Assembly (NCBI GenBank): GCA_018716795.1
Contig: DVJK01000238.1
Location: 1 to 10,052, forward strand
DNA length: 10,052 bases
From: Candidatus Scatomorpha merdipullorum
GTDB taxonomy: Bacteria > Bacillota > Clostridia > Oscillospirales > Oscillospiraceae
Reading direction: 5' to 3'
Below are positions 1-6,539 of this stretch, one piece after another (the first letter of the stretch is position 1; every line of letters starts with the position of its first letter). The position numbers were made by a program, and so were the translations under genes. A model generated the notes under the pieces. It searched no databases, was not told where the DNA came from, and worked only from the letters and a program-made list of their open reading frames with translations.

Positions 1-66
1 TTACGAAACTTTTTTCAGATTGTGTCCGTATTGTAACTTTTACGATGCAATTTGGATACATTCGTC

Positions 67-75
67 TGCTATACT
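67..75 (+). promoter_or_regulatory. Probable extended -10 promoter for the small-protein pair
   Basis: A TGC triplet directly precedes TATACT at 70-75, which together make an extended -10 element for the vegetative sigma factor. No good -35 box lies 16-18 nt upstream; the TTGGAT at 52-57 is only 12 nt away. Transcription would start near 82, a few bases before the Shine-Dalgarno of the 69-aa gene. The stretch 1-66 is AT-rich compared with the rest of the window, as expected for a promoter region, and shows no other element I can support. Confidence 0.45.
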
Positions 76-103
76 GCCGCCATACGAAAGGGAGGCGGAT
101 ATA

Positions 104-313
104 ATGAACAGCTCCAGATGCCGCGCGATACGGCTCACCGTCGCCGCCATTGCGGCCAGCCTTTTCCTGAGCGCACTCTGCTTCGCCATGTTCGCCCTCA
201 GCCTCATGGGCGCGTTTGACCGCGGGCGGGAGCCCGCCGCCGCGGAGCCCGCCGTGGGCCTCGTCATATGCGCGGAGGACGGCGAGGCGCTTATAAGCGT
301 CTGCGATTTCTGA
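104..313 (+). CDS. Small single-pass membrane protein of unknown function (69 aa)
   Basis: I do not recognise this protein. The ATG at 104 is chosen because AGGGAGG (89-95) lies 8 nt upstream; a longer in-frame reading from 20 would run through the promoter and lacks a ribosome-binding site. The product has a short basic N-terminus (R5, R7, R10), one hydrophobic segment at about residues 11-38, then an R/E/P/A-rich stretch and a tail ending in CDF. The positive-inside rule suggests an N-in topology with the last 30 residues outside. It could be an uncleaved anchor or a signal peptide. Cysteines are at 6, 26, 56 and 67; no lipobox precedes them. The gene sits 12 nt before a 30-codon gene that has the same 10-base ribosome-binding region, and both precede a strong terminator, so they probably form a two-gene transcript separate from the smc operon. 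That it is a gene rests on the start signals, promoter and terminator, not on homology. Confidence 0.6.
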   Translation: MNSSRCRAIRLTVAAIAASLFLSALCFAMFALSLMGAFDRGREPAAAEPAVGLVICAEDGEALISVCDF

Positions 314-325
314 GGGAGGCGGAGC

Positions 326-418
326 ATGAAAAAGACCGCCCGCATCCTGCTCTGCGCCCTCTGCGCCGCCGCGGCGTTGGCCGAGCGGCTTATCTGCCCG
401 GGCGGCTGGGGCGCGTGA
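326..418 (+). CDS. Very small hydrophobic membrane peptide of unknown function (30 aa)
   Basis: This is a 30-codon reading frame from ATG to TGA, with AGGGAGG (313-319) 6 nt upstream of the start. The sequence around its ribosome-binding site, GGGAGGCGGA, is identical to the one before the 69-aa gene. The product begins MKKTAR, a classic positively charged N-terminus, followed by a hydrophobic Leu/Ala/Cys-rich run (about residues 7-19) and a short Gly/Trp tail. It resembles a signal peptide or a minimal transmembrane peptide. It has three cysteines (10, 13, 24) and no lipobox. The stop codon lies 17 nt before an intrinsic terminator, which makes it the last gene of a short transcript. No family is recognised. 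It could be a chance frame, but the strong ribosome-binding site, MKK start and placement argue for a real small gene. Confidence 0.5.
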   Translation: MKKTARILLCALCAAAALAERLICPGGWGA

Positions 419-435
419 CGGCAAATTGAACAGTG

Positions 436-462
436 AGGCCCGGGGAAAGCCCGGGCCTTTTT
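436..462 (+). terminator. Intrinsic (rho-independent) terminator
   Basis: A perfect 9-bp inverted repeat, AGGCCCGGG (436-444) and CCCGGGCCT (450-458), encloses a 5-nt GAAAG loop and is followed by TTTT (459-462), so the T tract continues from the last stem base. It ends the transcript of the two small membrane-protein genes and insulates them from the smc promoter that starts 24 nt downstream. Confidence 0.9.
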
Positions 463-485
463 ACGTGCTAAATGCGCCGTAATCC

Positions 486-514
486 TTGAAAAAAACGGCG
501 GAGAGTAATATAAT
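486..514 (+). promoter_or_regulatory. Sigma-A promoter of the smc operon
   Basis: TTGAAA (486-491) and a perfect TATAAT (509-514) are separated by 17 nt, an almost consensus vegetative promoter. Transcription would begin around 521, giving a leader of roughly 43 nt before the smc start codon. The leader contains a small CCGC/GCGG hairpin (522-533). This is the only strong promoter seen before the long co-directional gene cluster, so it probably drives the whole operon. Confidence 0.85.
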
Positions 515-549
515 ACTGTGTCCGCGTATGCGGCTAAGGCACTTTTTGC

Positions 550-554
550 GAGGT
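550..554 (+). promoter_or_regulatory. Ribosome binding site that fixes the smc start
   Basis: GAGGT lies 9 nt upstream of a TTG codon at 564, whose reading gives the canonical Smc N-terminus (M-Y-L-K-A-L-E-I-Q-G-F-K). It lies downstream of the promoter, whereas an upstream in-frame TTG at 486 is itself part of the -35 box and cannot be in the mRNA. Confidence 0.75.
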
Positions 555-563
555 AATGCGGTT

Positions 564-3500
564 TTGTATCTGAAGGCATTGGAAATTCAGGGCTTCAAGA
601 GCTTCCCCGAGCGGGCGCGGCTCACCTTTGACGACGACGTCACCGCCATCGTCGGCCCCAACGGCTCGGGCAAATCGAATATTTCCGACGCCATCCTCTG
701 GGTCATGGGCGAGCAGAGCAGCCGCACGCTGCGCGGCGGCAAGATGCAGGACGTCATCTTCGGCGGCACGGCCAAGCGCCCAGCCATGGGCGTGGCGCAG
801 GTCTCGCTGATACTGGATAACTCCGCCGGAATCTTCGACGTGGAGGCCGACGAGCTGGTCATAACCCGCAAGTATTACCGCTCGGGCGAGAGCGAGTATT
901 ATATAAACCGCCGCCAGGTGCGCCTGCGCGACGTGAACGAGCTGCTGATGGACACCGGCATGGGCCGCGACGGCTACTCGATTATCGGCCAGGGCCGCAT
1001 AGCCGAGATAGTCAACGGCAGGAGCGCCGAGCGCCGCGAGGTGCTTGAGGAGGCCGCCGGGATTTCCCGCTACCGCTACCGCAAGGAGGAGGCCGAGCGG
1101 AGGCTTCAGCGCACGGACGAAAACCTCCTGCGCGTCAACGACAAGATTGAGGAGCTTGAGCTGCAGGTCAAGCCTCTGAAGGAGCAGGCCGAGGTCGCGA
1201 AGCGCTATCTCAACCTGCGCGACGAGCTGCGCGTGGCCGAGGTCAGCCTCTGGATGAACGACCTCGACGCCCTCCGGGCGCAGGCCGACGCCGTCGCGAC
1301 GGAGTACGACGCTACGAAGTCCGCGCTCGAGGCCGCGCGGCGCGAGCTGCAGGGGCTCTACACCCGCAGCGAGGCGCTGACCGAGCGGATGCGAGCCAAG
1401 GACATAGAGGCGGAGAACCGCCGGACGGAGCTCCAGCGCGTGCAGGGCCTCATCTCCGAGCAGGAGGCCCGCGCCGCCGCGCTCGAGAGCCGGGCCGAGA
1501 GCGCGCGCCAGAGCGCCGAGCGCATGAGGTCCGAGCTCGCCGAGCAGTCGGGCAGGGCCCGCGGCGTCGCCGAGCAGATTGAGCGCCAGCGCGGGCGCAT
1601 CGCGCAGATAGACGCGCGCAAAAAGGAGCTGGACGAGGCCGCGGAGAGCGCGAAAAACGTCGTCGAGGGCCGCAGGATGCGCATAGATAACCGCGAGCGC
1701 GAGCTTGCGGAGCTCAACGACGAGCTCACGAAGCGAGTGGTCGAGCTGGGCGGCGCGGACTCGAGGATAAACATGCTCGAGGAGATGGAGCGCGATTACG
1801 AGGGCTTCGGCGGCGCGGTCAAGGCCGTCATGCGCTCGGCGAGGCGCGGCGAGCTGCGCGGAGTCCACGGCACGGTCTCCGAGCTGCTCCGCACAGGCGA
1901 GGAGACCGCCCTCGCGATTGAGACCGCGCTCGGCGCGGCGATACAAAACGTCGTCGTGGACACGCAGTCGGACGGCAAGCGCGCCATAGAAATGCTCCAG
2001 CGCAGGAACGCCGGGCGCGCGACCTTCCTGCCCCTCGACGCCATACGCGGCGGGAGGCTGGACAAAATACCCGGCGAGGAGGAGGGCTGCCTCGGCCTCG
2101 CGGTGGATTTGGTCGAGTTCGACGGGCAGTATAAAAACGTCTTTGAAAACCTCCTGGGCCGCACGCTCGTCGCCGAGACGCTTTCGGACGCCATCGCCAT
2201 ATCCCGCCGCAGCGGCGGCAGGGTGCGCATAGTGACGCTCGACGGGCAGGTCATGAACGCGGGCGGCTCCATGACCGGCGGCAGCGCCGGGAAGAACGCG
2301 GGCATCCTCTCGCGCCGCTCGGAGCTTGAAAAGCTGCGCGCGGGCCGGGGCCGCCTGGCCCGCCGGCGCGACGAGCTCTCCGCGAGGTGCGAGGAGCTAA
2401 AGCGCGCGCTCACCGCCGCGCGCTATGAGCTCGACGTGGCCTCCCAGGAGCTGCAGGCAATTGCGAGCGAGCAGACCGCCCTCGCGGCGGAGCGCCGCAC
2501 GACGGAGGGCTCGGTCCGGCAGTTCGAAGTCCTGCTCTCCGGCCTCACGGGCGACGGCAAAACGCGCGAGAAGGCCATCGCCGACACGCTCGCCGCCGGA
2601 GAGAGCTATAAGAAGGAGCTTGAGGGCGTCCGGAGCCTTATAAGCGAGCTCAGGGGCGAGGCCGAGAACGTCCGCTCCGCCATAGAGGCCGCGACGAGCG
2701 GCAAGCTCGAGGTCGAGGGCGAGCGCACCCGCACGGACAAGGCCGCGCAGGAGAAGAACGCCGCCATTCTGGATTTGGAGCGCGCCCTGGCCCGCGCGGA
2801 GCAGAAGAAGCTCTCCGCCGAGCTCGAGGAAAAGCAGCTCACGGACAAGCTCTGGGACGGCTATGAGCTCAGCCACAGCGCCGCGGAGGCCATACGGCAG
2901 CCGGTTGAGAACCGCGCCAAAAGCGCGCGGCGCATCGCCGAACTGAGGAAGGAGATGGGCTCCCTCGGCAACCCGAACCTCGGCGCGATAGACGAGTACG
3001 CCCGCGTGAGCGAGCGCTATGAATTCCTCGCCGGGCAGCGCGGCGACGTCGAGAAGGCCAAGGCCGAGCTTTTGGGTATAATCTCGGACATAACCGGGGA
3101 AATGAGAAGCATATTCACCCGCGAGTTCGCCGCCATAAACGAGAGCTTCAAGGAGACCTTCACCGAGCTCTTCGGCGGCGGCAGCGCGGAGCTCACGATA
3201 ACGCCGGCGGACGACGTGCTCTCCGGCGACATAGACATCCGCGTCCAGCCGCCCGGCAAGGCGCTGACGACGCTCTCGCTGCTCTCCGGCGGCGAGACGG
3301 CCTTCGTCGCGATAGCGCTCTACTTCGCGATAATCAAGGTGCGGCCCACGCCGTTCTGCGTCATGGACGAGATTGAGGCCGCGCTGGACGAGGCCAACGT
3401 CAACCGCTTCGCGCAGCACATGCGCGCGCTCGCCGGGAAGACGCAGTTCATAGTCATAACCCACCGCCGCGGCACCATGGAGGAGGCCGACCGTCTGTAC

Positions 3501-3602
3501 GGCGTCACCATGCAGGAGAAGGGCGTCTCCAAGGTGCTGGAGCTCGACCTGGACGAGGCGGCGCGGCAGATAGAGGAGGAAAACGCAAATGGGATTCTTT
3601 GA
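564..3602 (+). CDS. smc: Chromosome segregation ATPase Smc with shortened coiled-coil arms
   Basis: This is the bacterial condensin subunit, an ATPase that with ScpA and ScpB extrudes DNA loops and compacts newly replicated origins. Starting at TTG 564 the product is 1012 aa. The N-terminal head carries Walker A (GPNGSGKS, residues 31-38, Lys37). The first coiled-coil arm runs to about 410. The hinge spans roughly 412-575 and ends in the conserved GGSMTGG (567-573). The returning arm runs to about 830. The C-terminal head has the joint sequence before it, the ABC signature LSGGE (907-911), Walker B with D935 and E936, and the switch His967. All catalytic elements are intact. The family is usually near 1180-1190 aa. 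Compared with the remembered B. subtilis residues (K37, G657, S1090, E1118), this protein lacks about 90 residues in the first arm and about 92 in the second. scpA and scpB are not in the window. The last 14 nt overlap ftsY. Confidence 0.97.
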   Translation: MYLKALEIQGFKSFPERARLTFDDDVTAIVGPNGSGKSNISDAILWVMGEQSSRTLRGGKMQDVIFGGTAKRPAMGVAQVSLILDNSAGIFDVEADELVITRKYYRSGESEYYINRRQVRLRDVNELLMDTGMGRDGYSIIGQGRIAEIVNGRSAERREVLEEAAGISRYRYRKEEAERRLQRTDENLLRVNDKIEELELQVKPLKEQAEVAKRYLNLRDELRVAEVSLWMNDLDALRAQADAVATEYDATKSALEAARRELQGLYTRSEALTERMRAKDIEAENRRTELQRVQGLISEQEARAAALESRAESARQSAERMRSELAEQSGRARGVAEQIERQRGRIAQIDARKKELDEAAESAKNVVEGRRMRIDNRERELAELNDELTKRVVELGGADSRINMLEEMERDYEGFGGAVKAVMRSARRGELRGVHGTVSELLRTGEETALAIETALGAAIQNVVVDTQSDGKRAIEMLQRRNAGRATFLPLDAIRGGRLDKIPGEEEGCLGLAVDLVEFDGQYKNVFENLLGRTLVAETLSDAIAISRRSGGRVRIVTLDGQVMNAGGSMTGGSAGKNAGILSRRSELEKLRAGRGRLARRRDELSARCEELKRALTAARYELDVASQELQAIASEQTALAAERRTTEGSVRQFEVLLSGLTGDGKTREKAIADTLAAGESYKKELEGVRSLISELRGEAENVRSAIEAATSGKLEVEGERTRTDKAAQEKNAAILDLERALARAEQKKLSAELEEKQLTDKLWDGYELSHSAAEAIRQPVENRAKSARRIAELRKEMGSLGNPNLGAIDEYARVSERYEFLAGQRGDVEKAKAELLGIISDITGEMRSIFTREFAAINESFKETFTELFGGGSAELTITPADDVLSGDIDIRVQPPGKALTTLSLLSGGETAFVAIALYFAIIKVRPTPFCVMDEIEAALDEANVNRFAQHMRALAGKTQFIVITHRRGTMEEADRLYGVTMQEKGVSKVLELDLDEAARQIEEENANGIL

Positions 3603-4485
3603 TAAGATAAAGCAGGGCCTCGAGAAGACCCGCAGGCAGATGAGCGAGGCCTTTGCCGCCCTCAGCGTGGACAACGAGGAGTTCTTTGAGGAGCTGGAGG
3701 AGGCGCTTATCCTCGCCGACGCGGGCGCGGACACCGCCCTCAAGGCCGTCAACGAGCTGCGCGGCGTGGTGTATCAGAAGTCGCTCCACGGCGGCGAGCA
3801 GGTCAGGGGCGCGCTGGTGGACATTCTCGCGGAGCAGCTCGAGGTCGGTGATTTCGGCCTCAAGCTCGACACAAAGCCCGCCGTCATACTCATGGTTGGC
3901 GTCAACGGCGTGGGCAAGACCACGACCATAGGCAAGCTCGCCGCGAAATACACCGCGGAGGGCAAGAAGGTGCTTCTCGCCGCGGCGGACACCTTCCGCG
4001 CCGCGGCGGCCGAGCAGCTTACGGTCTGGGCCGAGCGCGCGGGCTGCGGCATAGTCAAGCACGGCGAGGGCTCCGACCCCGGCGCGGTCGTCTTCGACGC
4101 GATTTCGGCGGCCAAGGCCCGCGGCGCGGACATAGTCATCATCGACACCGCCGGCCGCCTGCACAACAAGGCCAACCTCATGAACGAGCTCGCCAAGATA
4201 CACCGCATAATAACCCGCGAGCTGCCCGAGGCCGACCTCGAGACGCTGATGGTCATAGACGCCACGACTGGCCAGAACGGGCTCATACAGGCCAAGCAGT
4301 TCGCCGACACGGCGGACATAACCGGCATCGTGCTCACCAAGCTCGACGGCACGGCGAAGGGCGGCATCGTCTTCGCCATCGCCCGGGATATGGGCGTGCC
4401 CGTCAAATTCGTCGGCGTCGGCGAGGGCGTGGACGACCTCATGCCCTTCGAGCCGAAGGGCTTTGCGGAGGCGCTGCTGTCATGA
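3589..4485 (+). CDS. ftsY: Signal recognition particle receptor FtsY
   Basis: FtsY is the membrane-associated SRP receptor GTPase. It pairs with Ffh to deliver ribosomes making membrane proteins to the translocon. The 298-aa product is almost only the NG domain: an N-terminal helical part (residues 1 to about 95, opening MGFFDKIK) and the G domain. Visible GTPase motifs are G1 GVNGVGKTT (104-112), the insertion-box DTFRAAAAEQL starting at Asp134, G3 DTAGR (186-190) and TKLDG (250-254), and the C-terminus shows the usual GVGE...DDLMPFEP segment. It lacks the long acidic A domain of E. coli FtsY, as is normal in Firmicutes, so membrane contact probably relies on the amphipathic N-terminal helix. 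The ATG is preceded by AGGAGG (3574-3579) at 9 nt spacing and lies inside the end of smc, implying coupled translation. It ends in a 4-nt ATGA overlap with the next gene. Confidence 0.97.
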   Translation: MGFFDKIKQGLEKTRRQMSEAFAALSVDNEEFFEELEEALILADAGADTALKAVNELRGVVYQKSLHGGEQVRGALVDILAEQLEVGDFGLKLDTKPAVILMVGVNGVGKTTTIGKLAAKYTAEGKKVLLAAADTFRAAAAEQLTVWAERAGCGIVKHGEGSDPGAVVFDAISAAKARGADIVIIDTAGRLHNKANLMNELAKIHRIITRELPEADLETLMVIDATTGQNGLIQAKQFADTADITGIVLTKLDGTAKGGIVFAIARDMGVPVKFVGVGEGVDDLMPFEPKGFAEALLS

Positions 4486-5081
4486 GGCTCATACTCGCTT
4501 CCAACAACGCGCACAAGGCGCGCGAATTCCGCGAAATCCTCGCCCCTCTGGGCATCGAAATCGTCACCCAGGGCGAGGCGGGCTGCCATTTCGAGGTGGA
4601 CGAGACGGGCGAGACCTTTGAGGAAAACGCCTTCCTCAAGGCCGAGGCGGCCATGAGGGCCACCGGCGAGGGCGCGGTCAGCGACGACTCCGGCCTCGAG
4701 GTCGACGCCCTGAACGGCGAGCCGGGCGTGCGCTCCGCGCGCTACACCGGCCGGCACGAGGACTCCGACGCCGACCGCCGGGCCTTTCTCATGAAAAAAC
4801 TGGAGGGCGTGGAACATCGCTCCGCGCGCTTCGTCTCAGCGATATGCTGCGTATTCCCCAACGGCGACGTCCTTCGCGCGAGGGGCGAGTGCGAGGGCAG
4901 CATCGCGACATATGAGCGGGGCGAAAACGGCTTCGGCTACGACGCAATCTTCATCCCCGCCGGCTCCGGGCGCACGATGGCGGAGCTCAGCGCGGAGGAG
5001 AAGAACGCCATATCTCACCGGGGAGCCGCCTTGCGCGAGTTCTGCCGGGTACTGGAGGAATACAGCAATGCTCACAAGTAA
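4482..5081 (+). CDS. rdgB: XTP/dITP diphosphatase (RdgB/HAM1 family)
   Basis: This enzyme hydrolyses deaminated purine nucleotides (dITP, XTP, ITP) to the monophosphate and pyrophosphate, keeping hypoxanthine and xanthine out of DNA and RNA. The 199-aa length is typical. Family motifs are visible in order: ILASNNAHKAREF at the N-terminus (substrate loop with N8, N9, K12), SDDSGLEVDAL (67-77) with the catalytic acidic pair D68/D69, the following GVRSARYTG, then GENGFGYDAIF and the C-terminal SHRGAALREF. The start codon overlaps the ftsY stop (ATGA) and has GGAGG (4467-4471) inside ftsY 10 nt upstream. The 3' end overlaps yhbY by 14 nt. The enzyme is cytosolic and a homodimer in characterised relatives. 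No missing key residue was seen. Confidence 0.96.
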   Translation: MRLILASNNAHKAREFREILAPLGIEIVTQGEAGCHFEVDETGETFEENAFLKAEAAMRATGEGAVSDDSGLEVDALNGEPGVRSARYTGRHEDSDADRRAFLMKKLEGVEHRSARFVSAICCVFPNGDVLRARGECEGSIATYERGENGFGYDAIFIPAGSGRTMAELSAEEKNAISHRGAALREFCRVLEEYSNAHK

Positions 5082-5376
5082 GCAGAGGGCCTACCTGCGC
5101 GGCCTCGCCGCGAAGGAGGACACGATACTTCAAATAGGCAAGGACGGGATAACCGAGAAGACCGCGGAGACCATGAGCGACATGCTCCGGGCGCGCGAGC
5201 TTGTCAAGGGCCGCGTGCTTGAAAACTCCCTGCTCTCCGCCCGCGAGGCCTGCGACACCCTGGCCGCGCGCTGCCGCGCCGAGCAGGTGCAGGTCATAGG
5301 CAGCAAGTTCGTGCTCTATAAGCGCAACGAGCTCAAGCCCGTGATAGAGCTGCCCAAGGCGGCGAAGAAGAGATGA
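5068..5376 (+). CDS. yhbY: YhbY-family ribosome assembly RNA-binding protein
   Basis: This 102-aa protein is a single CRS1-YhbY (CRM) domain, a fold that binds pre-50S ribosomal RNA particles; the B. subtilis relative is YqeI. It opens MLTSKQRAYLRGLA, which matches the family start, and carries the conserved loop IGKDGIT at about residues 25-31. It ends with the typical VIGSKFVLYKR strand and a lysine-rich tail. The ATG at 5068 is preferred because GGAGG (5054-5058) lies 9 nt upstream and the family N-terminus begins there; the frame stays open upstream but only within rdgB. It overlaps rdgB by 14 nt and nadD-yqeK by 4 nt (ATGA). The position before nadD is the same as in Bacillus and Clostridia, which supports the assignment. 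Confidence 0.93.
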   Translation: MLTSKQRAYLRGLAAKEDTILQIGKDGITEKTAETMSDMLRARELVKGRVLENSLLSAREACDTLAARCRAEQVQVIGSKFVLYKRNELKPVIELPKAAKKR

Positions 5377-6539
5377 GGCTCGCCTTCTACGGCGGGAGCT
5401 TCAACCCGCCGCACCCGGCGCACGTCCGCGCCTGCCGCCTGGCCTATGAGAGCCTGAGGCCGGACAGGCTGCTGGTCATACCCGCGGCCACGCCGCCGCA
5501 CAAGCCCCTGCCCGAGGGCAGCCCCGACGCCGCCGAGCGCATGGAGCTCACCCGCATCGCCTTCAAGAGCCTGCCGCAGGCCGAGGTCAGCGGCATGGAG
5601 CTCCGGCGCGAGGGGAGAAGCTTCACCTCCGACACCGTCGCCGAGCTCCGGCGCGAGTATCCGGACGCGGAGCTCTGCATGATTATGGGCACGGACATGC
5701 TCCTCAGCTTTGAGGAGTGGCACGAGTGGAGATACATCCTCTCCGAGGCCAGTTTGGCCGTGCTGCCGAGGGCGGAGGGCGACATCGCCGCGATAAGGGC
5801 CGAGGCCGCGCGCATGGAGCGGGAATACGGCGCCGTCATATACGTCCTGGACGCCGCGCCGCTGCCCATGTCCAGCTCGGATATGCGCGCCCTGCTCACG
5901 GAGAGGCGCGGCGCGGAGGAGCTGGACGGCGAGGTCTACGCGCGGATAATCCAAAAGCGCGACTACGGCGCGAAGCCGGAGCTCGCCTGGCTGCGCGAGC
6001 GGGCCTACAAATTCCTCAAGCCCTCGCGCGTGCCGCACGTCGCCGGCTGCGAGCGGGAGGCCGTAAAGCTGGCCGCGCGCTGGGGCGAGGACGCGGGCGA
6101 CGCGGCCGAGGCCGGGATACTGCACGACATCACAAAAAAATTGTCCATGCCGGAGCAGTTGCAGTTGGCTGAAAAATATGGTATAGTGTTTGACGCGCTC
6201 GAGCGTGAGAACATAAAGCTCACGCACGCCATCACGGGCGCGGCCCTCTCCCGGGAGCTCTTCGGCGTGACGGACAGGGTCTATGACGCCATCCGCTGGC
6301 ACACGACCGGCAGGCCGGATATGACGCTGCTGGAGAAGATTATCTACCTCGCGGACTATGTCGAGCCGACGCGCGATTTCCCGGGCGTGGAGCCGCTTCG
6401 CGCGCTCTGCTATGAGGACATCGACGCGGCCATGGCCCTGGGCCTCAAAATGAGCCTGGACGAGCTGGCCGCGGCGGGCATAACTCCCCACGGCGACTCG
6501 CTTGAGGCGTATCGATGGTATAAGAAAGGAAAAAATTAA
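5373..6539 (+). CDS. nadD-yqeK: Fused nicotinate-nucleotide adenylyltransferase and YqeK HD phosphohydrolase
   Basis: Two proteins encoded by adjacent genes in Bacillus are joined in one 388-aa frame. Residues 1 to about 199 are NadD, which adenylates nicotinate mononucleotide to deamido-NAD. Evidence is the nucleotidyltransferase motif GGSFNPPHPAH (7-17, H14 and H17), the HKPLPEGS loop, the MGTDMLLSFEEWHEW segment and the SSSDMR version of the ISSTxIR motif (167-172). Residues from about 200 onward match YqeK, an HD-domain enzyme that in characterised relatives hydrolyses Ap4A symmetrically to two ADP. Metal ligands are apparent at H222, H251-D252 and D328 (ADYVEPTRD), with the family WHTTG at 309-313. 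The linker around 197-215 is very short and has no internal ATG with a ribosome-binding site, so a separate YqeK product is unlikely. Both active sites look complete. The Gly of the usual HxGH is Ala16. The start overlaps yhbY by 4 nt, and the stop overlaps the next start by 1 nt. Confidence 0.93.
   Translation: MRLAFYGGSFNPPHPAHVRACRLAYESLRPDRLLVIPAATPPHKPLPEGSPDAAERMELTRIAFKSLPQAEVSGMELRREGRSFTSDTVAELRREYPDAELCMIMGTDMLLSFEEWHEWRYILSEASLAVLPRAEGDIAAIRAEAARMEREYGAVIYVLDAAPLPMSSSDMRALLTERRGAEELDGEVYARIIQKRDYGAKPELAWLRERAYKFLKPSRVPHVAGCEREAVKLAARWGEDAGDAAEAGILHDITKKLSMPEQLQLAEKYGIVFDALERENIKLTHAITGAALSRELFGVTDRVYDAIRWHTTGRPDMTLLEKIIYLADYVEPTRDFPGVEPLRALCYEDIDAAMALGLKMSLDELAAAGITPHGDSLEAYRWYKKGKN
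6159..6187 (+). promoter_or_regulatory. Possible internal promoter inside the yqeK half
   Basis: An AT-rich patch in an otherwise GC-rich gene holds TATAGT (6182-6187) preceded by TGG, an extended -10 arrangement, with TTGCAG (6159-6164) 17 nt upstream as a weak -35 (first three bases match). Codons here (TTG, AAA, TAT, GGT, TTT) differ from the surrounding use. It could give extra transcription of the LCP gene, rsfS and leuS from about 6194, some 345 nt before the LCP start. It might also be chance. Confidence 0.3.

Noticed and set aside
52..75. TTGGAT with TATACT as a standard -35/-10 pair
   Set aside because: The spacing is only 12 nt, too short for sigma-A; the extended -10 reading is preferred.
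20..103. 28-residue upstream extension of the 69-aa small protein
   Set aside because: It would be translated through the promoter and has no ribosome-binding site; the ATG at 104 has an excellent one.
21..526. Shared 8-mer TGTGTCCG at 21 and near 518 as a regulator site
   Set aside because: Only two short copies occur, in different positions relative to their promoters and without palindromic structure.
40..579. 179-codon open frame on the - strand over the small-gene region
   Set aside because: It reads through the terminator, the smc promoter and the smc start, so it conflicts with stronger signals and has no good start site.
2397..3752. 451-codon open frame on the - strand across the end of smc and the start of ftsY
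   Set aside because: It spans two real genes antisense and has the same biased composition as the other shadow frames.
5316..6491. 391-codon open frame on the - strand opposite nadD-yqeK
   Set aside because: It is a shadow of a gene whose motifs are unmistakable; the antisense product resembles nothing.
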